Assembly (NCBI RefSeq): GCF_014699005.1
Contig: NZ_JACWZY010000002.1
Span: forward strand, 124,001 to 188,000
DNA: 64,000 bases
Reading direction: 5' to 3'
Source of the DNA: Spirosoma profusum
GTDB taxonomy: Bacteria; Bacteroidota; Bacteroidia; Cytophagales; Spirosomataceae
Shown here piece after piece: positions 52,417 through 60,912 of the stretch (position 1 is its first letter; every line of letters begins with the position of its first letter). Under the pieces are notes generated by a model. That model was not told the DNA's origin. It searched no databases and was given only the letters and a program-made list of their open reading frames with translations. The translations under genes and the position numbers were made by a program.

Positions 52417-52588
52417 AACAGCTATTCATTGAGTTTACCGAAAACTGACTTAAGCACGTACTGAAGTTAGTTTCTGATAATTGTTGTTTTTACGTATGAT
52501 GGCTCGCCGACTAAAAAGTTTAAAGCAGGTTATAAAACAATCTTTATGGAAGATGAAAAAGTTGAGATGGGGGTCAGTGTTTGCACAA

Positions 52589-52623
52589 AAAAATGGCCTG
52601 AGTTCATCGCTCAGGCCATTTTT
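52589..52623 (-). terminator. Intrinsic terminator after the second WXXGXW gene
   Basis: Perfect 14-base arms AAAAATGGCCTGAG and its complement (52589-52602, 52610-52623), with a 7-base loop. A T-run follows on the minus strand, ten bases after the gene's stop codon. Confidence 0.88.
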
Positions 52624-52632
52624 AATAACTGT

Positions 52633-52935
52633 TTAATAGCTCCAATACCCTTGAACCCAAACGCGTCCACCGGGTGTCCGGCGCCAATAACCAGGATTCC
52701 ATGTTTTATACCGGGCTGGTTTTGAATACGTAACATACTGAACAGGCGTATTTCGATAATAACCGTTCATCCAAATGTAATCTCGCCCCCGACGAACGTA
52801 GTGACCCGGAACCCAGGTTTGACGTACTACAACCTGCCTGGAAGGCACTTGTGCTATCGCGGTTTCCGAACTGGCAGTAAAAAAGGCAGGGAGCAATAAG
52901 CTCGCTACTGCCAAAACTTTCATTTTCGTTTTCAT
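52633..52935 (-). CDS. WXXGXW-repeat protein, secreted paralogue without lipobox Cys
   Basis: 100 residues. It parallels the 96-residue lipoprotein, including the start MKTKMKVLAVASLLLPAFFT and the repeats TWVPGHYVRRGRDYIWMNGYY, PGYWRRTPGGRVWVQGYW. The lipobox Cys is replaced by Ser (FFTASSET), and the leader ends in a normal cleavage site, ETAIAQ. It should therefore be soluble in the periplasm or secreted, while its paralogue is anchored. The two probably arose by tandem duplication. Confidence 0.85.
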   Translation of the reverse strand: MKTKMKVLAVASLLLPAFFTASSETAIAQVPSRQVVVRQTWVPGHYVRRGRDYIWMNGYYRNTPVQYVTYSKPARYKTWNPGYWRRTPGGRVWVQGYWSY

Positions 52936-53121
52936 AGCGTTTGCGGATTAAGTTCGGCAGATAATCGGCACTTAATGACCGTTTTCTGCTCTAATTATCT
53001 ATACTATGAGATGGTCTATAAACCCAGGGGTTTAAAACCTGACTTTATATCAACGTATCATGAAGGAATATTGTTAGATAGTTTTGTCAGGTAATCTGGC
53101 TTATGCTACTATTTTCCGACG

Positions 53122-53129
53122 TACCTTTG
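53122..53129 (+). promoter_or_regulatory. Candidate -7 element of glyA
   Basis: TACCTTTG fits TAnnTTTG and lies 94 bases before the glyA ATG. A TTTG at 53093-53096 is 25 bases upstream, somewhat further than the usual -33 spacing. Confidence 0.45.
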
Positions 53130-53222
53130 TATTCGTAAATAGCTGGTTGTTCGTTAGTTCGGTACGTTCCTGTCTACCAATCGAATAGCCAGATTATCAA
53201 CATAAAAAAACTGTTTGTTCTG

Positions 53223-54515
53223 ATGACAACTGCCACTTCCACCGCCCGCGATACGCAGGTTTTTGACCTGATTGCTAAAGAAAAACATCGCCAGGAGTCG
53301 GGTATTGAGCTAATTGCTTCCGAAAACTTTGTGTCGCCCGCCGTGATGGAAGCGGCTGGCAGCGTATTGACCAATAAATATGCAGAAGGTCTGCCCGGCA
53401 AACGGTATTACGGTGGTTGCGAAGTTGTTGACCAGATTGAACAAATTGCCATCGACCGGGCGAAAGAACTATTCGGCGCTAGCTGGGTAAACGTTCAGCC
53501 CCACTCCGGCGCACAAGCCAATACGGCCGTTTTTCTGGCTTGCCTGCAACCCGGCGATACCATTTTAGGCTTCAATCTGTCGCACGGAGGCCACCTTACG
53601 CACGGCTCTCCTGTAAATATTTCCGGTAAATATTTCCGCCCTACGTTCTACGGAGTAGAACAGGAAACCGGTGTTATCAACTACGACGTAGTGGAAGAAA
53701 CGGCTAAACGCGAACGCCCAAAAATGCTCATCTGTGGCGCTTCGGCCTATAGCCGCGACTGGGACTACGTTCGTCTTCGTGCCATTGCCGATGAAATTGG
53801 CGCATTGTTGCTGGCCGACGTATCGCACCCAGCTGGCCTGATTGCCAAAGGTTTACTGAACGATCCACTCGCTCATGCACACATCGTGACCACCACTACG
53901 CATAAAACGCTACGTGGTACGCGGGGAGGTATCATCATGATGCGCAATGATTTTGAGAATCCGTTCGGTATCAAAACTCCGAAGGGCGAAACACGAACGA
54001 TGTCGTCACTGCTTGATTCGGGCGTTTTCCCCGGTACGCAGGGTGGCCCGCTGGAACACATCATTGCAGCCAAAGCGATTGGATTTGGCGAGGCACTAAG
54101 CGACGATTTCTACGACTACGCTGTTCAGGTGAAGGCGAACGCTCAGGCCATGGCAAAAGCGTTTCTGGGACTTGGCTATCAGATCATTTCGGGCGGTACC
54201 GACAATCACCTGATGTTGATCGATCTACGTTCGAAAGGGTTGACGGGTAAATTGGCCGAAAATACGCTTATCAGGGCAGATATTACGATCAACAAAAACA
54301 TGGTGCCGTTCGATGATAAATCGCCGATGGTTACGTCGGGTATGCGGATCGGCACGGCGGCCATGACCACTCGTGGGCTGAAAGAATCGGACATGGAACA
54401 AATTGTCGTATATATCGACAAGGTGCTGATGAACCACGACAACGAATCGGTACTGTTAACCGTTAAAGAAGAAATTAATGAGTGGATGAAAGCATTTCCG
54501 CTCTACAAAAGTTAA
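53223..54515 (+). CDS. glyA: Serine hydroxymethyltransferase
   Basis: 430 residues, the usual length. It interconverts serine and glycine with tetrahydrofolate and is the main source of one-carbon units; cytoplasmic and PLP-dependent. The pyridoxal-binding lysine is in [10 protein letters not shown] (Lys228). Other family blocks are [39 protein letters not shown] and [13 protein letters not shown]. It is a housekeeping gene with its own promoter region and is followed by a repeat rather than a close operon partner. Confidence 0.98.
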   Translation: MTTATSTARDTQVFDLIAKEKHRQESGIELIASENFVSPAVMEAAGSVLTNKYAEGLPGKRYYGGCEVVDQIEQIAIDRAKELFGASWVNVQPHSGAQANTAVFLACLQPGDTILGFNLSHGGHLTHGSPVNISGKYFRPTFYGVEQETGVINYDVVEETAKRERPKMLICGASAYSRDWDYVRLRAIADEIGALLLADVSHPAGLIAKGLLNDPLAHAHIVTTTTHKTLRGTRGGIIMMRNDFENPFGIKTPKGETRTMSSLLDSGVFPGTQGGPLEHIIAAKAIGFGEALSDDFYDYAVQVKANAQAMAKAFLGLGYQIISGGTDNHLMLIDLRSKGLTGKLAENTLIRADITINKNMVPFDDKSPMVTSGMRIGTAAMTTRGLKESDMEQIVVYIDKVLMNHDNESVLLTVKEEINEWMKAFPLYKS

Positions 54516-54520
54516 TAATT

Positions 54521-54609
54521 AAAGAGCGAAAGAGTGAAAGAGTGAGACCGGGCCGCCGGAGCGGAGCGTTTAATAAGCCACGACTAATTTCATCACACTT
54601 TCGCTCTTT
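54521..54609. repeat. Intergenic inverted repeat AAAGAGCGAAAGAGTGA
   Basis: 17-base arms with one mismatch (54521-54537, 54593-54609). The loop contains GACCGGGCCGCCGGAGCGG at 54546-54564, identical over 19 bases to part of palindromic element copy 4. The arm belongs to a different repeat family. It fills the glyA-tatC gap. Confidence 0.8.
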
Positions 54610-54632
54610 TACGCTTTCACTCGTTGAAAACA

Positions 54633-55490
54633 ATGCCACTCGACCAACTCACTGACGAAGAAATCGATACTGAAGGCAAGGAAATGTCCTTTCTGGACCA
54701 TCTGGAAGAACTCCGATGGCACATTATCCGGGCCGTAGGTTCCATTTTTGTATTTGCGATTATTGCCTTTATTTTCATCCAGGAAATTTGGCAGACAGTC
54801 GTAATGGGTCCTAAAGATCCTAATTTCTGGACGTACCGGATGATGTGTAAACTGTCAGATATGACGGGTTACGCAGATTTGTGTGTCAAAAAACTCAACT
54901 TCGAACTACAGGCGCTGGGCGTATCCGACCAGTTTACAATGGCCCTTACATCATCGCTGATTATCGGTCTTTGTTTTGCGTTTCCCTACGCCTTCTGGGA
55001 GTTGTGGCGTTTTATTAAACCTGGTCTTCGGATTGCCGAAAAACAAGCAGCTCGTGGGGCTGTGTTCTACGTATCGACGTTGTTTTTACTTGGCTTGCTG
55101 TTCGGCTATTTTATCGTGTCGCCACTGGCTATCAACTTTCTGGCGAACTATCAGATTACGCCGGAAATTAAGAACCAGTTCGACATTACGTCTTACATCG
55201 GCATTCTGGTAACGCTGTCGCTGGGTTGCGCCCTTATGTTCCAGATGCCCATTGTTGCGTTTGTGCTTTCGAAAGTGGGTGTGTTGACGCCCGCTTTCAT
55301 GAAGGAATATCGCAAACATGCCTGGATTGTTATTCTGATTATAGCTGGTATCATTACGCCATCCCCTGATATTTATAGCCAGGTATTAGTTGCCTTACCA
55401 CTGGCGGGGCTTTACGAAGTCAGTATTCTGGTGTCTCGTTCGGTTCAACGGGCGCGGCTGAAAGAAGAACAGGCACTGATGAAATCGTAA
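54633..55490 (+). CDS. tatC: Sec-independent protein translocase TatC
   Basis: 285 residues from the ATG at 54633; the frame otherwise opens with a TTG nine bases earlier. TatC is the membrane receptor for twin-arginine signal peptides. The family N-terminus MSFLDHLEELRWHIIRAVGS is present, along with FAFPYAFWELWRFIKPGL and a conserved end MKEYRKHAWIVILIIAGIITPSPD. Six transmembrane segments are visible. A periplasmic loop of about 50 residues after the first helix is longer than in E. coli. Two proteins with Tat signals are encoded at the other end of this window. No tatA lies next to it. Confidence 0.96.
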   Translation: MPLDQLTDEEIDTEGKEMSFLDHLEELRWHIIRAVGSIFVFAIIAFIFIQEIWQTVVMGPKDPNFWTYRMMCKLSDMTGYADLCVKKLNFELQALGVSDQFTMALTSSLIIGLCFAFPYAFWELWRFIKPGLRIAEKQAARGAVFYVSTLFLLGLLFGYFIVSPLAINFLANYQITPEIKNQFDITSYIGILVTLSLGCALMFQMPIVAFVLSKVGVLTPAFMKEYRKHAWIVILIIAGIITPSPDIYSQVLVALPLAGLYEVSILVSRSVQRARLKEEQALMKS

Positions 55491-55509
55491 GTTAAATTGA
55501 GTCATTTTG

Positions 55510-55538
55510 AAGCCCTTTCCTGCATGAGAGGGCTTTTT
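55510..55538 (+). terminator. Intrinsic terminator of tatC
   Basis: Stem AAGCCCT/AGGGCTT (55510-55516, 55529-55535) with a T-run ending at 55538, twenty bases after the tatC stop. Confidence 0.75.
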
Positions 55539-55582
55539 GCTTTATACGTAGTGATGTATCTTTACTGAAAAGACGTGGGTAT

Positions 55583-56206
55583 ATGCAGGCTTTAGAGAAA
55601 ATACGGTTAAGTGCTGAGCAAGAAGTAGAGCTGGAGGCCGGTGAACTCATCACTATACCTGCATCCTGGGAGGAGTTTGAAGAGTTTCTGTCCGAGACAG
55701 ATTACCGAGTTGAGTATCATAACGGACAGATTATTGTAATGGGTTTAGCAAAAATTATTCACGAAGTTCTAGTTGCGCGTTTTGTCTATTTTTTAACAGG
55801 TTTTTATCTGGGAAAGCCCTTTTATGTGGCAGGCAGTAATGCAGGAATTCGGAAGGATAATAAAAAAGGACACTATAATGGCGATGTGCTGGTGATCAAA
55901 GAAAACCCAGTTTACCAAGGTAAATCTCGCTCAATTATTACTAACCCTTACTTAATCGTCGAAGTACTCTCAAAGTCGACATTGAATTACGACCTAGGAG
56001 CAAAACGCCGAAAATATGAGCAAATGGAAACGCTTCAGGAGCTCGTCTTTGTTGACCCTTTCGATAAGGAAGTAATCGTTTGTCGACGTACTGAACAAGC
56101 CAACGTCTGGACAGAAACGGCCTATACCTTGCCTGAACAAGTCGTTGATATTGACGGTTTCCATATTCCTGTAAGCGAAATTTTTGCCAACCTGCCTGAA
56201 GAATAA
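55583..56206 (+). CDS. Uma2 family (DUF820) restriction-endonuclease-fold protein
   Basis: 207 residues, ATG start. Uma2 proteins share a PD-(D/E)xK fold. Visible blocks are YRVEYHNGQIIVMG, GAIRKD-like AGIRKDNKKGHYNGDVLVI (active-site Asp), and PYLIVEVLSKSTLNYDLGAKR (Glu of the core). LQELVFVDPFDKEVIVCRR completes the family pattern. Members are very numerous in Cytophagales and Cyanobacteria, and their cellular task is not settled. The small acidic gene starts seven bases after the stop, so they are probably co-transcribed. Confidence 0.85.
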   Translation: MQALEKIRLSAEQEVELEAGELITIPASWEEFEEFLSETDYRVEYHNGQIIVMGLAKIIHEVLVARFVYFLTGFYLGKPFYVAGSNAGIRKDNKKGHYNGDVLVIKENPVYQGKSRSIITNPYLIVEVLSKSTLNYDLGAKRRKYEQMETLQELVFVDPFDKEVIVCRRTEQANVWTETAYTLPEQVVDIDGFHIPVSEIFANLPEE

Positions 56207-56213
56207 TTAACCA

Positions 56214-56435
56214 ATGCCACAATACGATTTTCGCAAATTCCATTATCGGTCCATAAATGCCGCGAACGATGCTGAACGCGCAGCCATCAATCAGGAGCTG
56301 AAAGACCTCTACGCTTCATTACCTGAAGATGAGAAAGAAGAGTTCAACCAGCAGTTGCAGACGTTTCTGGCTAAAGAAATGGGCCGCCTAAAGTCTGATT
56401 ACGAATCTGTTAAAGGAAACCTGGGCGATAATTAA
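56214..56435 (+). CDS. Small acidic helical protein of unknown function
   Basis: 73 residues, ATG start. It is rich in Glu, Asp, Gln and Lys and predicted mostly helical (RAAINQELKDLYASLPEDEK). It has no signal peptide and no transmembrane segment. I recognise no family. Seven bases separate it from the Uma2 gene, and its size and charge would suit a partner or antagonist of that nuclease-like protein, but nothing shows this directly. Confidence 0.65.
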   Translation: MPQYDFRKFHYRSINAANDAERAAINQELKDLYASLPEDEKEEFNQQLQTFLAKEMGRLKSDYESVKGNLGDN

Positions 56436-56513
56436 ATGAAGTCAAAAGTCATTAGTCGTCAGAAATTGTCGAGCTTTTCTTAACCACTTCTGATAACTGA
56501 CGACGACTCTAAC

Positions 56514-57875
56514 TCAAATCATCCCACGCGCTTTCAATTCGAGGTACTTATTGACCGTATTCGCCGTCAGGTTTTGCGGAGCTGTCAGGATGGTTTGGAT
56601 ACCGTATTGGCCTAATTCCTTCACAATCTGCTTCTTTTCGTAGGAGAACTTTTCGCCGATAGTTTTCATATAAATCTGCTCAGTATCGGCGGCAGGCTGG
56701 TTAAGCAATGATCGGAGTTCGGTGTTTTCGAAGAAAATAACGAGCAAAAGATGGTCTTTGGCGAGCCGACGCAGATAAGGTAGCTGCCGCTGCATACCAC
56801 TTACTGTTTCAAAATTCGTAAAAAGCAGCAATAGACTTCGCTGGCGAATGTGCGTGCGAACACTGGCATAGAGGCTTTCGAAATCGGTTTCCAGAAAGCG
56901 GGTTTTCTGGCGATAAAGCAGTTCCAGAATTTTGAGCATTTGCCCGCTACGTCGGTCCGCGGGAAGAAGCTGGCCCACGTGATCTGAAAACGTTAGAATA
57001 CCAGCGCGGTCCTGCTTGTATAAAGCGATATTGCTCAGTACGAGACTCGCATTGATCGCATAATCGAGCAACGTCAATCCCTCAAACGGCGACCGCATCA
57101 CACGCCCCTTATCAATCAGACAATAAACGGGTTGCGACCGTTCGTCCTGATACGCATTGATCATTAACGTAGTACTTCGTGTACCCTGGTCGGTCATAAC
57201 GGTACGACGGGACGTAGCTTTCCAGTTGATGGTACGTACATCATCACCAATCGTATAGGGTCGAACCTGTTCGAATTCCATACTATGACCGATACGTCGA
57301 ATACGCTTTACGCCAATTTCATTCAGTCGATTCGTGGCCGCCAGAAGTTCATATTGCCGCATTTGCAGATATGATGGATAAACCGCAACCATCCTTCCCT
57401 GCTCGAACTGATATCGACGTTTCAACAACCCCAGCGGTGTAAGTACAAATACGTTGACAGCACCAAAGCTGTATTCGCCCCGTTTTGTCGGGCGGAGTTC
57501 ATAACGTATCGCCTGCGTTTCGCGGGGATTTAGATGCGCCTTAAACAGTACGTCGCGACGTTGAAACTGAAACGGAATTTCATCGATAACTTCTACGTCA
57601 GCCTGGAAACCGTAGCGATTTTCCAGATAAATGGTCAGTGGATTTTCGTCGCCATTCGACAGGCGGTCAGGTAATTCGCGCCGGGCAAAAAAGGCTTCCT
57701 TTTGCCGAAATAAAAGCCAACCGTCCAGCAAAATCATTAGTATGAAAACTGCAAACGCAATTTTCATCAATGGAAACAGAATAGGAAATGCGTAGGCTGC
57801 GACGAATAGCAAGACAATCGCAATTAGGGCAAACCACAGCCGAATGGCCACGAAAAGCGAACGAAATAGTCTCAA
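56514..57875 (-). CDS. DUF58 domain membrane protein
   Basis: 453 residues. The start is TTG at 57875, overlapping the TGA of the preceding gene (TTGA), which favours translational coupling; the next Met is inside a transmembrane helix. Two N-terminal transmembrane segments lie within 1-55. The DUF58 signature YTIGDDVRTINWKATSRR is at about 197-214, inside a von Willebrand-like domain (VYCLIDKGRVM, LLLFTNFETVSG). DUF58 proteins usually work with MoxR ATPases as chaperone-like envelope modules. This is the last gene of the operon starting off the right edge. Confidence 0.9.
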   Translation of the reverse strand: MRLFRSLFVAIRLWFALIAIVLLFVAAYAFPILFPLMKIAFAVFILMILLDGWLLFRQKEAFFARRELPDRLSNGDENPLTIYLENRYGFQADVEVIDEIPFQFQRRDVLFKAHLNPRETQAIRYELRPTKRGEYSFGAVNVFVLTPLGLLKRRYQFEQGRMVAVYPSYLQMRQYELLAATNRLNEIGVKRIRRIGHSMEFEQVRPYTIGDDVRTINWKATSRRTVMTDQGTRSTTLMINAYQDERSQPVYCLIDKGRVMRSPFEGLTLLDYAINASLVLSNIALYKQDRAGILTFSDHVGQLLPADRRSGQMLKILELLYRQKTRFLETDFESLYASVRTHIRQRSLLLLFTNFETVSGMQRQLPYLRRLAKDHLLLVIFFENTELRSLLNQPAADTEQIYMKTIGEKFSYEKKQIVKELGQYGIQTILTAPQNLTANTVNKYLELKARGMI

Positions 57876-58687
57876 GGGCGTTGGTTTTTTAAATTGGCAA
57901 GAGCCTCATCAATTTCAGGTTCATAAACCGGATTGTAATCATCTTCCTGGTAATCAGCACTACGTTCGGCACGTAGCGCTTTGAAAAAAAACGACGCATC
58001 CTGAAATGCAGTTCGAGCTTCGGCAGTTTGTCCTAGCTGGAGCAATGCGCGACCTCGATGATAGTGTATAAGAGCCGAGCGATTGAAATTTTTAGCCGCT
58101 TTTTCCAGATCGATCAACGCTTTTTCGGCTTGCTGAGTGGCAATATAACTGACGGCCCGACTGACAAAATGCTTGTAATTAACCCATTCGGTACCATGTT
58201 TTTTGGTTAATGAGTCGATCCCAACCGAAAATTGCTCGATGGCTTTCTGATGATTCCCCGTTGCCCGGTGCACTAGCCCACGCATATAACTTACCGGATT
58301 GTAGCCAACGATGTCATCGAAATTAGGCGTCAGCGCGTCATAAGCGTCGAAGTGTGCAAGGGCTCTGGGGTAATCGCGTAGATGAAGGTACTGTTCGCCC
58401 ACAAAACCGTGCTCTCTGGGGTATAATGTTGTCGTCTTCTCCAGCCATATTTCGGCCTGCTCGTACTGCTGATGCCACAAGTAATTCAAAGCTCGATACC
58501 GGTAATTTTCCCCCGAAGCCGACAACGTATCAAGCCGTTTCTGCTCACGGGTTTCAGCGTAATAAAATCGTTTTTGTATCGAACGATTATTGGCCAACAT
58601 CGACGCTGAGGAGCGCAAATACTGCTCACCATCCTGACAAAATCCTAAAACAGGCATCAGCCACAAGAGAATAAACAGGCGCTTCAT
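57872..58687 (-). CDS. Exported TPR-repeat protein
   Basis: 271 residues with a signal peptide ending LGFCQD. Several tetratricopeptide-like helix pairs cover about 60-240: YLWHQQYEQAEIWLEKTTTL, YLHLRDYPRALAHFDAYDAL, KAIEQFSVGID and LIHYHRGRALLQLGQTAEAR. It overlaps the genes on both sides by four bases (ATGA at its start, TTGA at its end). TPR proteins occur in MoxR-Bat type operons, where they are thought to scaffold the complex; the same role here is inference. Confidence 0.82.
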   Translation of the reverse strand: MKRLFILLWLMPVLGFCQDGEQYLRSSASMLANNRSIQKRFYYAETREQKRLDTLSASGENYRYRALNYLWHQQYEQAEIWLEKTTTLYPREHGFVGEQYLHLRDYPRALAHFDAYDALTPNFDDIVGYNPVSYMRGLVHRATGNHQKAIEQFSVGIDSLTKKHGTEWVNYKHFVSRAVSYIATQQAEKALIDLEKAAKNFNRSALIHYHRGRALLQLGQTAEARTAFQDASFFFKALRAERSADYQEDDYNPVYEPEIDEALANLKNQRP

Positions 58688-59817
58688 GGTAGTATGTCGG
58701 CTATGCGGCCATCTTTAAGCCGAAAAACTAATGAAACAGCGACATCCAGCATTCGTCCATCCGGACGATTCGATTGACGTAACGTAACGTCGGTGGCTAT
58801 GTGATTGCGGCAAATGTCCTGTAGTTGACTGGTGATAGACTCAGTGAATGTTTTCGGGCAATAATCTTCTCCGAAACCCTTCAGTTCGAACGTACCGATT
58901 TTGCCTTCGCAGTTCATCCCAAAGCGGATACGTAGCAACCCCGATTCGCCCGCCTGACGTATCGGCTGGTAGTATTTCGCAAAAACCTGAAGAACATCGT
59001 ATCGCCTGGGATTTTGCCCCGGTAAGGTTTCGTACCATTCCCGTCGGTAGCAGTTGCTACAGGTCTGAAAACCAGACGGGCGACACGTATCGGTAGGGTT
59101 AAGATTCCGAACAAATCGAAAGTTCTGTGTCACTGCGTTATGGCTACTACTTCCAATGACCTGAAGCTGTTTAGAAGAAATACTACGTAGCTGCCAAAGT
59201 GGTTTATAGCCGCCATACTGGTTATACGGATTGCCCCGAATGACCAGAAAAACCGATTGTCCAAATTGAGCCAATTGCCAGAAATGGGCTGTACGTTGTT
59301 TGGTGATGGGATTTTCTAAAGCCACCTGACCATTCGCATAAAGGTAAATCGTCAGGCTATCCGATTGCCACACACGACCAGCAAGCGCTTTACGAACAAG
59401 CGATGAATCAAACGGAATATCGGTAAACCGACGAAAAACCATCGGGTAGTTTTTGCCGATACGTAGCAAATTCTCCTGCACTGTGATTAGACCAGGAGCG
59501 TAGCGAATTGTATCCAGTCGAATAGAATCGTGCTGTACAGCCCACGTAGCAACTAATTCCTGCGCCGATCCATCTACCATGCCGAAATGATACGTACCAT
59601 TAGCATCTAACGTAAGATAAGTGGGCAATGCACAGGAAAAATCTGTATCCCATTCCGTGTGTACACCTATCCAGACGCCGGAAAGCTGCTCTTGCGTTGG
59701 CGATTGGGCGAAGGTTAATGAATAATGGAGGATGAATAACGCACAATGGGATAGGAAGGATGTAACGTACCAGCCACTACGTTCCACATTATTCATTATG
59801 CATTTTCCATTATTCAT
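58684..59817 (-). CDS. Exported protein of unknown function with repeat-derived N-terminus
   Basis: 377 residues from the ATG at 59817; another in-frame ATG is at 59796. The first 40 residues are coded by an inverted repeat (59718-59817), yet they form a plausible signal peptide ending LTFAQS. The mature part begins SGVWIGVHTEWDTDF and looks like two beta domains, the second with a Cys-rich stretch TCSNCYRREWYE. The C-terminal 100 residues (LLRIRFGMNCEGKIGTFELK) faintly resemble a TonB-C-like fold. I do not recognise a family. It lies inside the MoxR-DUF58 operon. Confidence 0.6.
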   Translation of the reverse strand: MNNGKCIMNNVERSGWYVTSFLSHCALFILHYSLTFAQSPTQEQLSGVWIGVHTEWDTDFSCALPTYLTLDANGTYHFGMVDGSAQELVATWAVQHDSIRLDTIRYAPGLITVQENLLRIGKNYPMVFRRFTDIPFDSSLVRKALAGRVWQSDSLTIYLYANGQVALENPITKQRTAHFWQLAQFGQSVFLVIRGNPYNQYGGYKPLWQLRSISSKQLQVIGSSSHNAVTQNFRFVRNLNPTDTCRPSGFQTCSNCYRREWYETLPGQNPRRYDVLQVFAKYYQPIRQAGESGLLRIRFGMNCEGKIGTFELKGFGEDYCPKTFTESITSQLQDICRNHIATDVTLRQSNRPDGRMLDVAVSLVFRLKDGRIADILP

Positions 59818-59820
59818 TAT
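59718..59820. repeat. Inverted repeat AATGAATAATGGA, overlapping a gene start
   Basis: On the plus strand 59718-59751 reads AATGAATAATGGAGGATGAA and on to CACAATGGG. The bases 59786-59820 are close to its complement (AATGAATAATGGAAAATGCA and on). The arms match imperfectly over about 34 bases. The element encodes most of the signal peptide of the gene at 58684-59817. A degenerate relative lies at 29535-29642. Confidence 0.7.
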
Positions 59821-60794
59821 CAACGGGGTACTTCAATTTTCTTGACTAATTGTGTTACTACGTCGTCGGCAGTACCGCCTTCCATTTCGCGTTCGGGCGT
59901 CAGTAGAATCCGGTGACGTAGCACAGGAGCGGCTAGTTCCTGTACGTCCTCCGGTGTAATGAAATCGCGGCCACGTAACGTAGCGAGTGCTTTCGCACTA
60001 TTGAGCAGGGCTACCGAAGCACGTGGGGAAGCGCCCAGATAAAGCGATTTGTCTTTGCGTGTAGCCTGCACAACCTGAGCGATATAATCGAAGAGTTTGT
60101 CTTCTACGTGTACCTGCTGTACCTGCGCCCGCAACGTAGCGAGTTGCCCGGCAGTAAGTATGGCATCGATGGCCGCAAGTGCGTCGTTCAGATTCCGGCG
60201 TTGGTGATGACCGCGCAGAATATCCACTTCTTCCGTAGCGTTTGGATACCCCACCACGATTTTAAACAGAAAGCGGTCGAGTTGTGCTTCGGGGAGTCGA
60301 TACGTTCCTTCCTGCTCAATCGGGTTTTGGGTAGCCAATACCATAAATGGTTCGGCTAGGTGATACGTAGTGCCGTCATTCGTCACCTGCCGTTCTTCCA
60401 TCACTTCAAACAGAGCCGCCTGTGTTTTGGCGGGTGCCCGGTTGATTTCGTCGATCAAGACGAGATTTGAAAAAATAGGCCCTTGCCGGAACACGAAATC
60501 ACCCGTTTTTGGCTGAAAAACGGACGTGCCCAGTACGTCAGACGGCATTAGGTCGGGTGTGAATTGTATACGGCTGAAGCCCACCGACATTGTTTTTGCC
60601 AGCAGCTTGGCTGTGAGCGTTTTCGCCACGCCGGGCACGCCTTCAATCAATACGTGGCCGTCGGCGAGCAGGGCTGTGAGCAGCAAATCAACAACCTGAT
60701 GTTGCCCAATAATCACCTTACCTACTTCGGCCCGAATGGCATCGATGGTTGTTTTAAGCGGAGTCAGATCTAAGCGAGAATCAAATGTTTCCAT
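59820..60794 (-). CDS. MoxR-type AAA+ ATPase
   Basis: 324 residues, ATG start. Walker A is GVPGVAKTLTAKLLA (about 56). Walker B and the following helix are LIDEINRAPAKTQAALFEVM (about 110). LATQNPIEQEGTYRLPEAQL is the family's sensor region, and an Arg finger is expected near LDRFLFK. The C-terminal lid has LYLGASPRASVALLNSAKAL. MoxR proteins are chaperone-like ATPases acting on membrane or secreted complexes together with DUF58 proteins, which this operon also encodes. Confidence 0.95.
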   Translation of the reverse strand: METFDSRLDLTPLKTTIDAIRAEVGKVIIGQHQVVDLLLTALLADGHVLIEGVPGVAKTLTAKLLAKTMSVGFSRIQFTPDLMPSDVLGTSVFQPKTGDFVFRQGPIFSNLVLIDEINRAPAKTQAALFEVMEERQVTNDGTTYHLAEPFMVLATQNPIEQEGTYRLPEAQLDRFLFKIVVGYPNATEEVDILRGHHQRRNLNDALAAIDAILTAGQLATLRAQVQQVHVEDKLFDYIAQVVQATRKDKSLYLGASPRASVALLNSAKALATLRGRDFITPEDVQELAAPVLRHRILLTPEREMEGGTADDVVTQLVKKIEVPR

Positions 60795-60802
60795 AATTGT
60801 CT

Positions 60803-60912
60803 GAACCGGGATTTAGCTGATTGATGGATTTTCAGGATTTTGTAGATAACTGCTTCGAAGAAGCAAAAAACAAAATCTGTTTTTAATCCCTAAATCAGCT
60901 AAATCCCGGTTC
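60803..60912. repeat. Inverted repeat GAACCGGGATTTAGCTGATT, overlapping a stop codon
   Basis: Perfect 20-base arms at 60803-60822 and 60893-60912. Inner sequences (TTTCAGGATTTTGTAG and AAAATCTGTTTTTAATCC) add weak pairing. The right arm encodes the last residues and the stop codon of the DUF4350 gene. The left arm lies just before the MoxR start. Confidence 0.85.

Noticed and set aside
55583..56206. Uma2 gene as a mobile-element or defence-island marker
   Set aside because: Uma2 genes are scattered singly through Cytophagales genomes, and no other defence or mobility gene is near.
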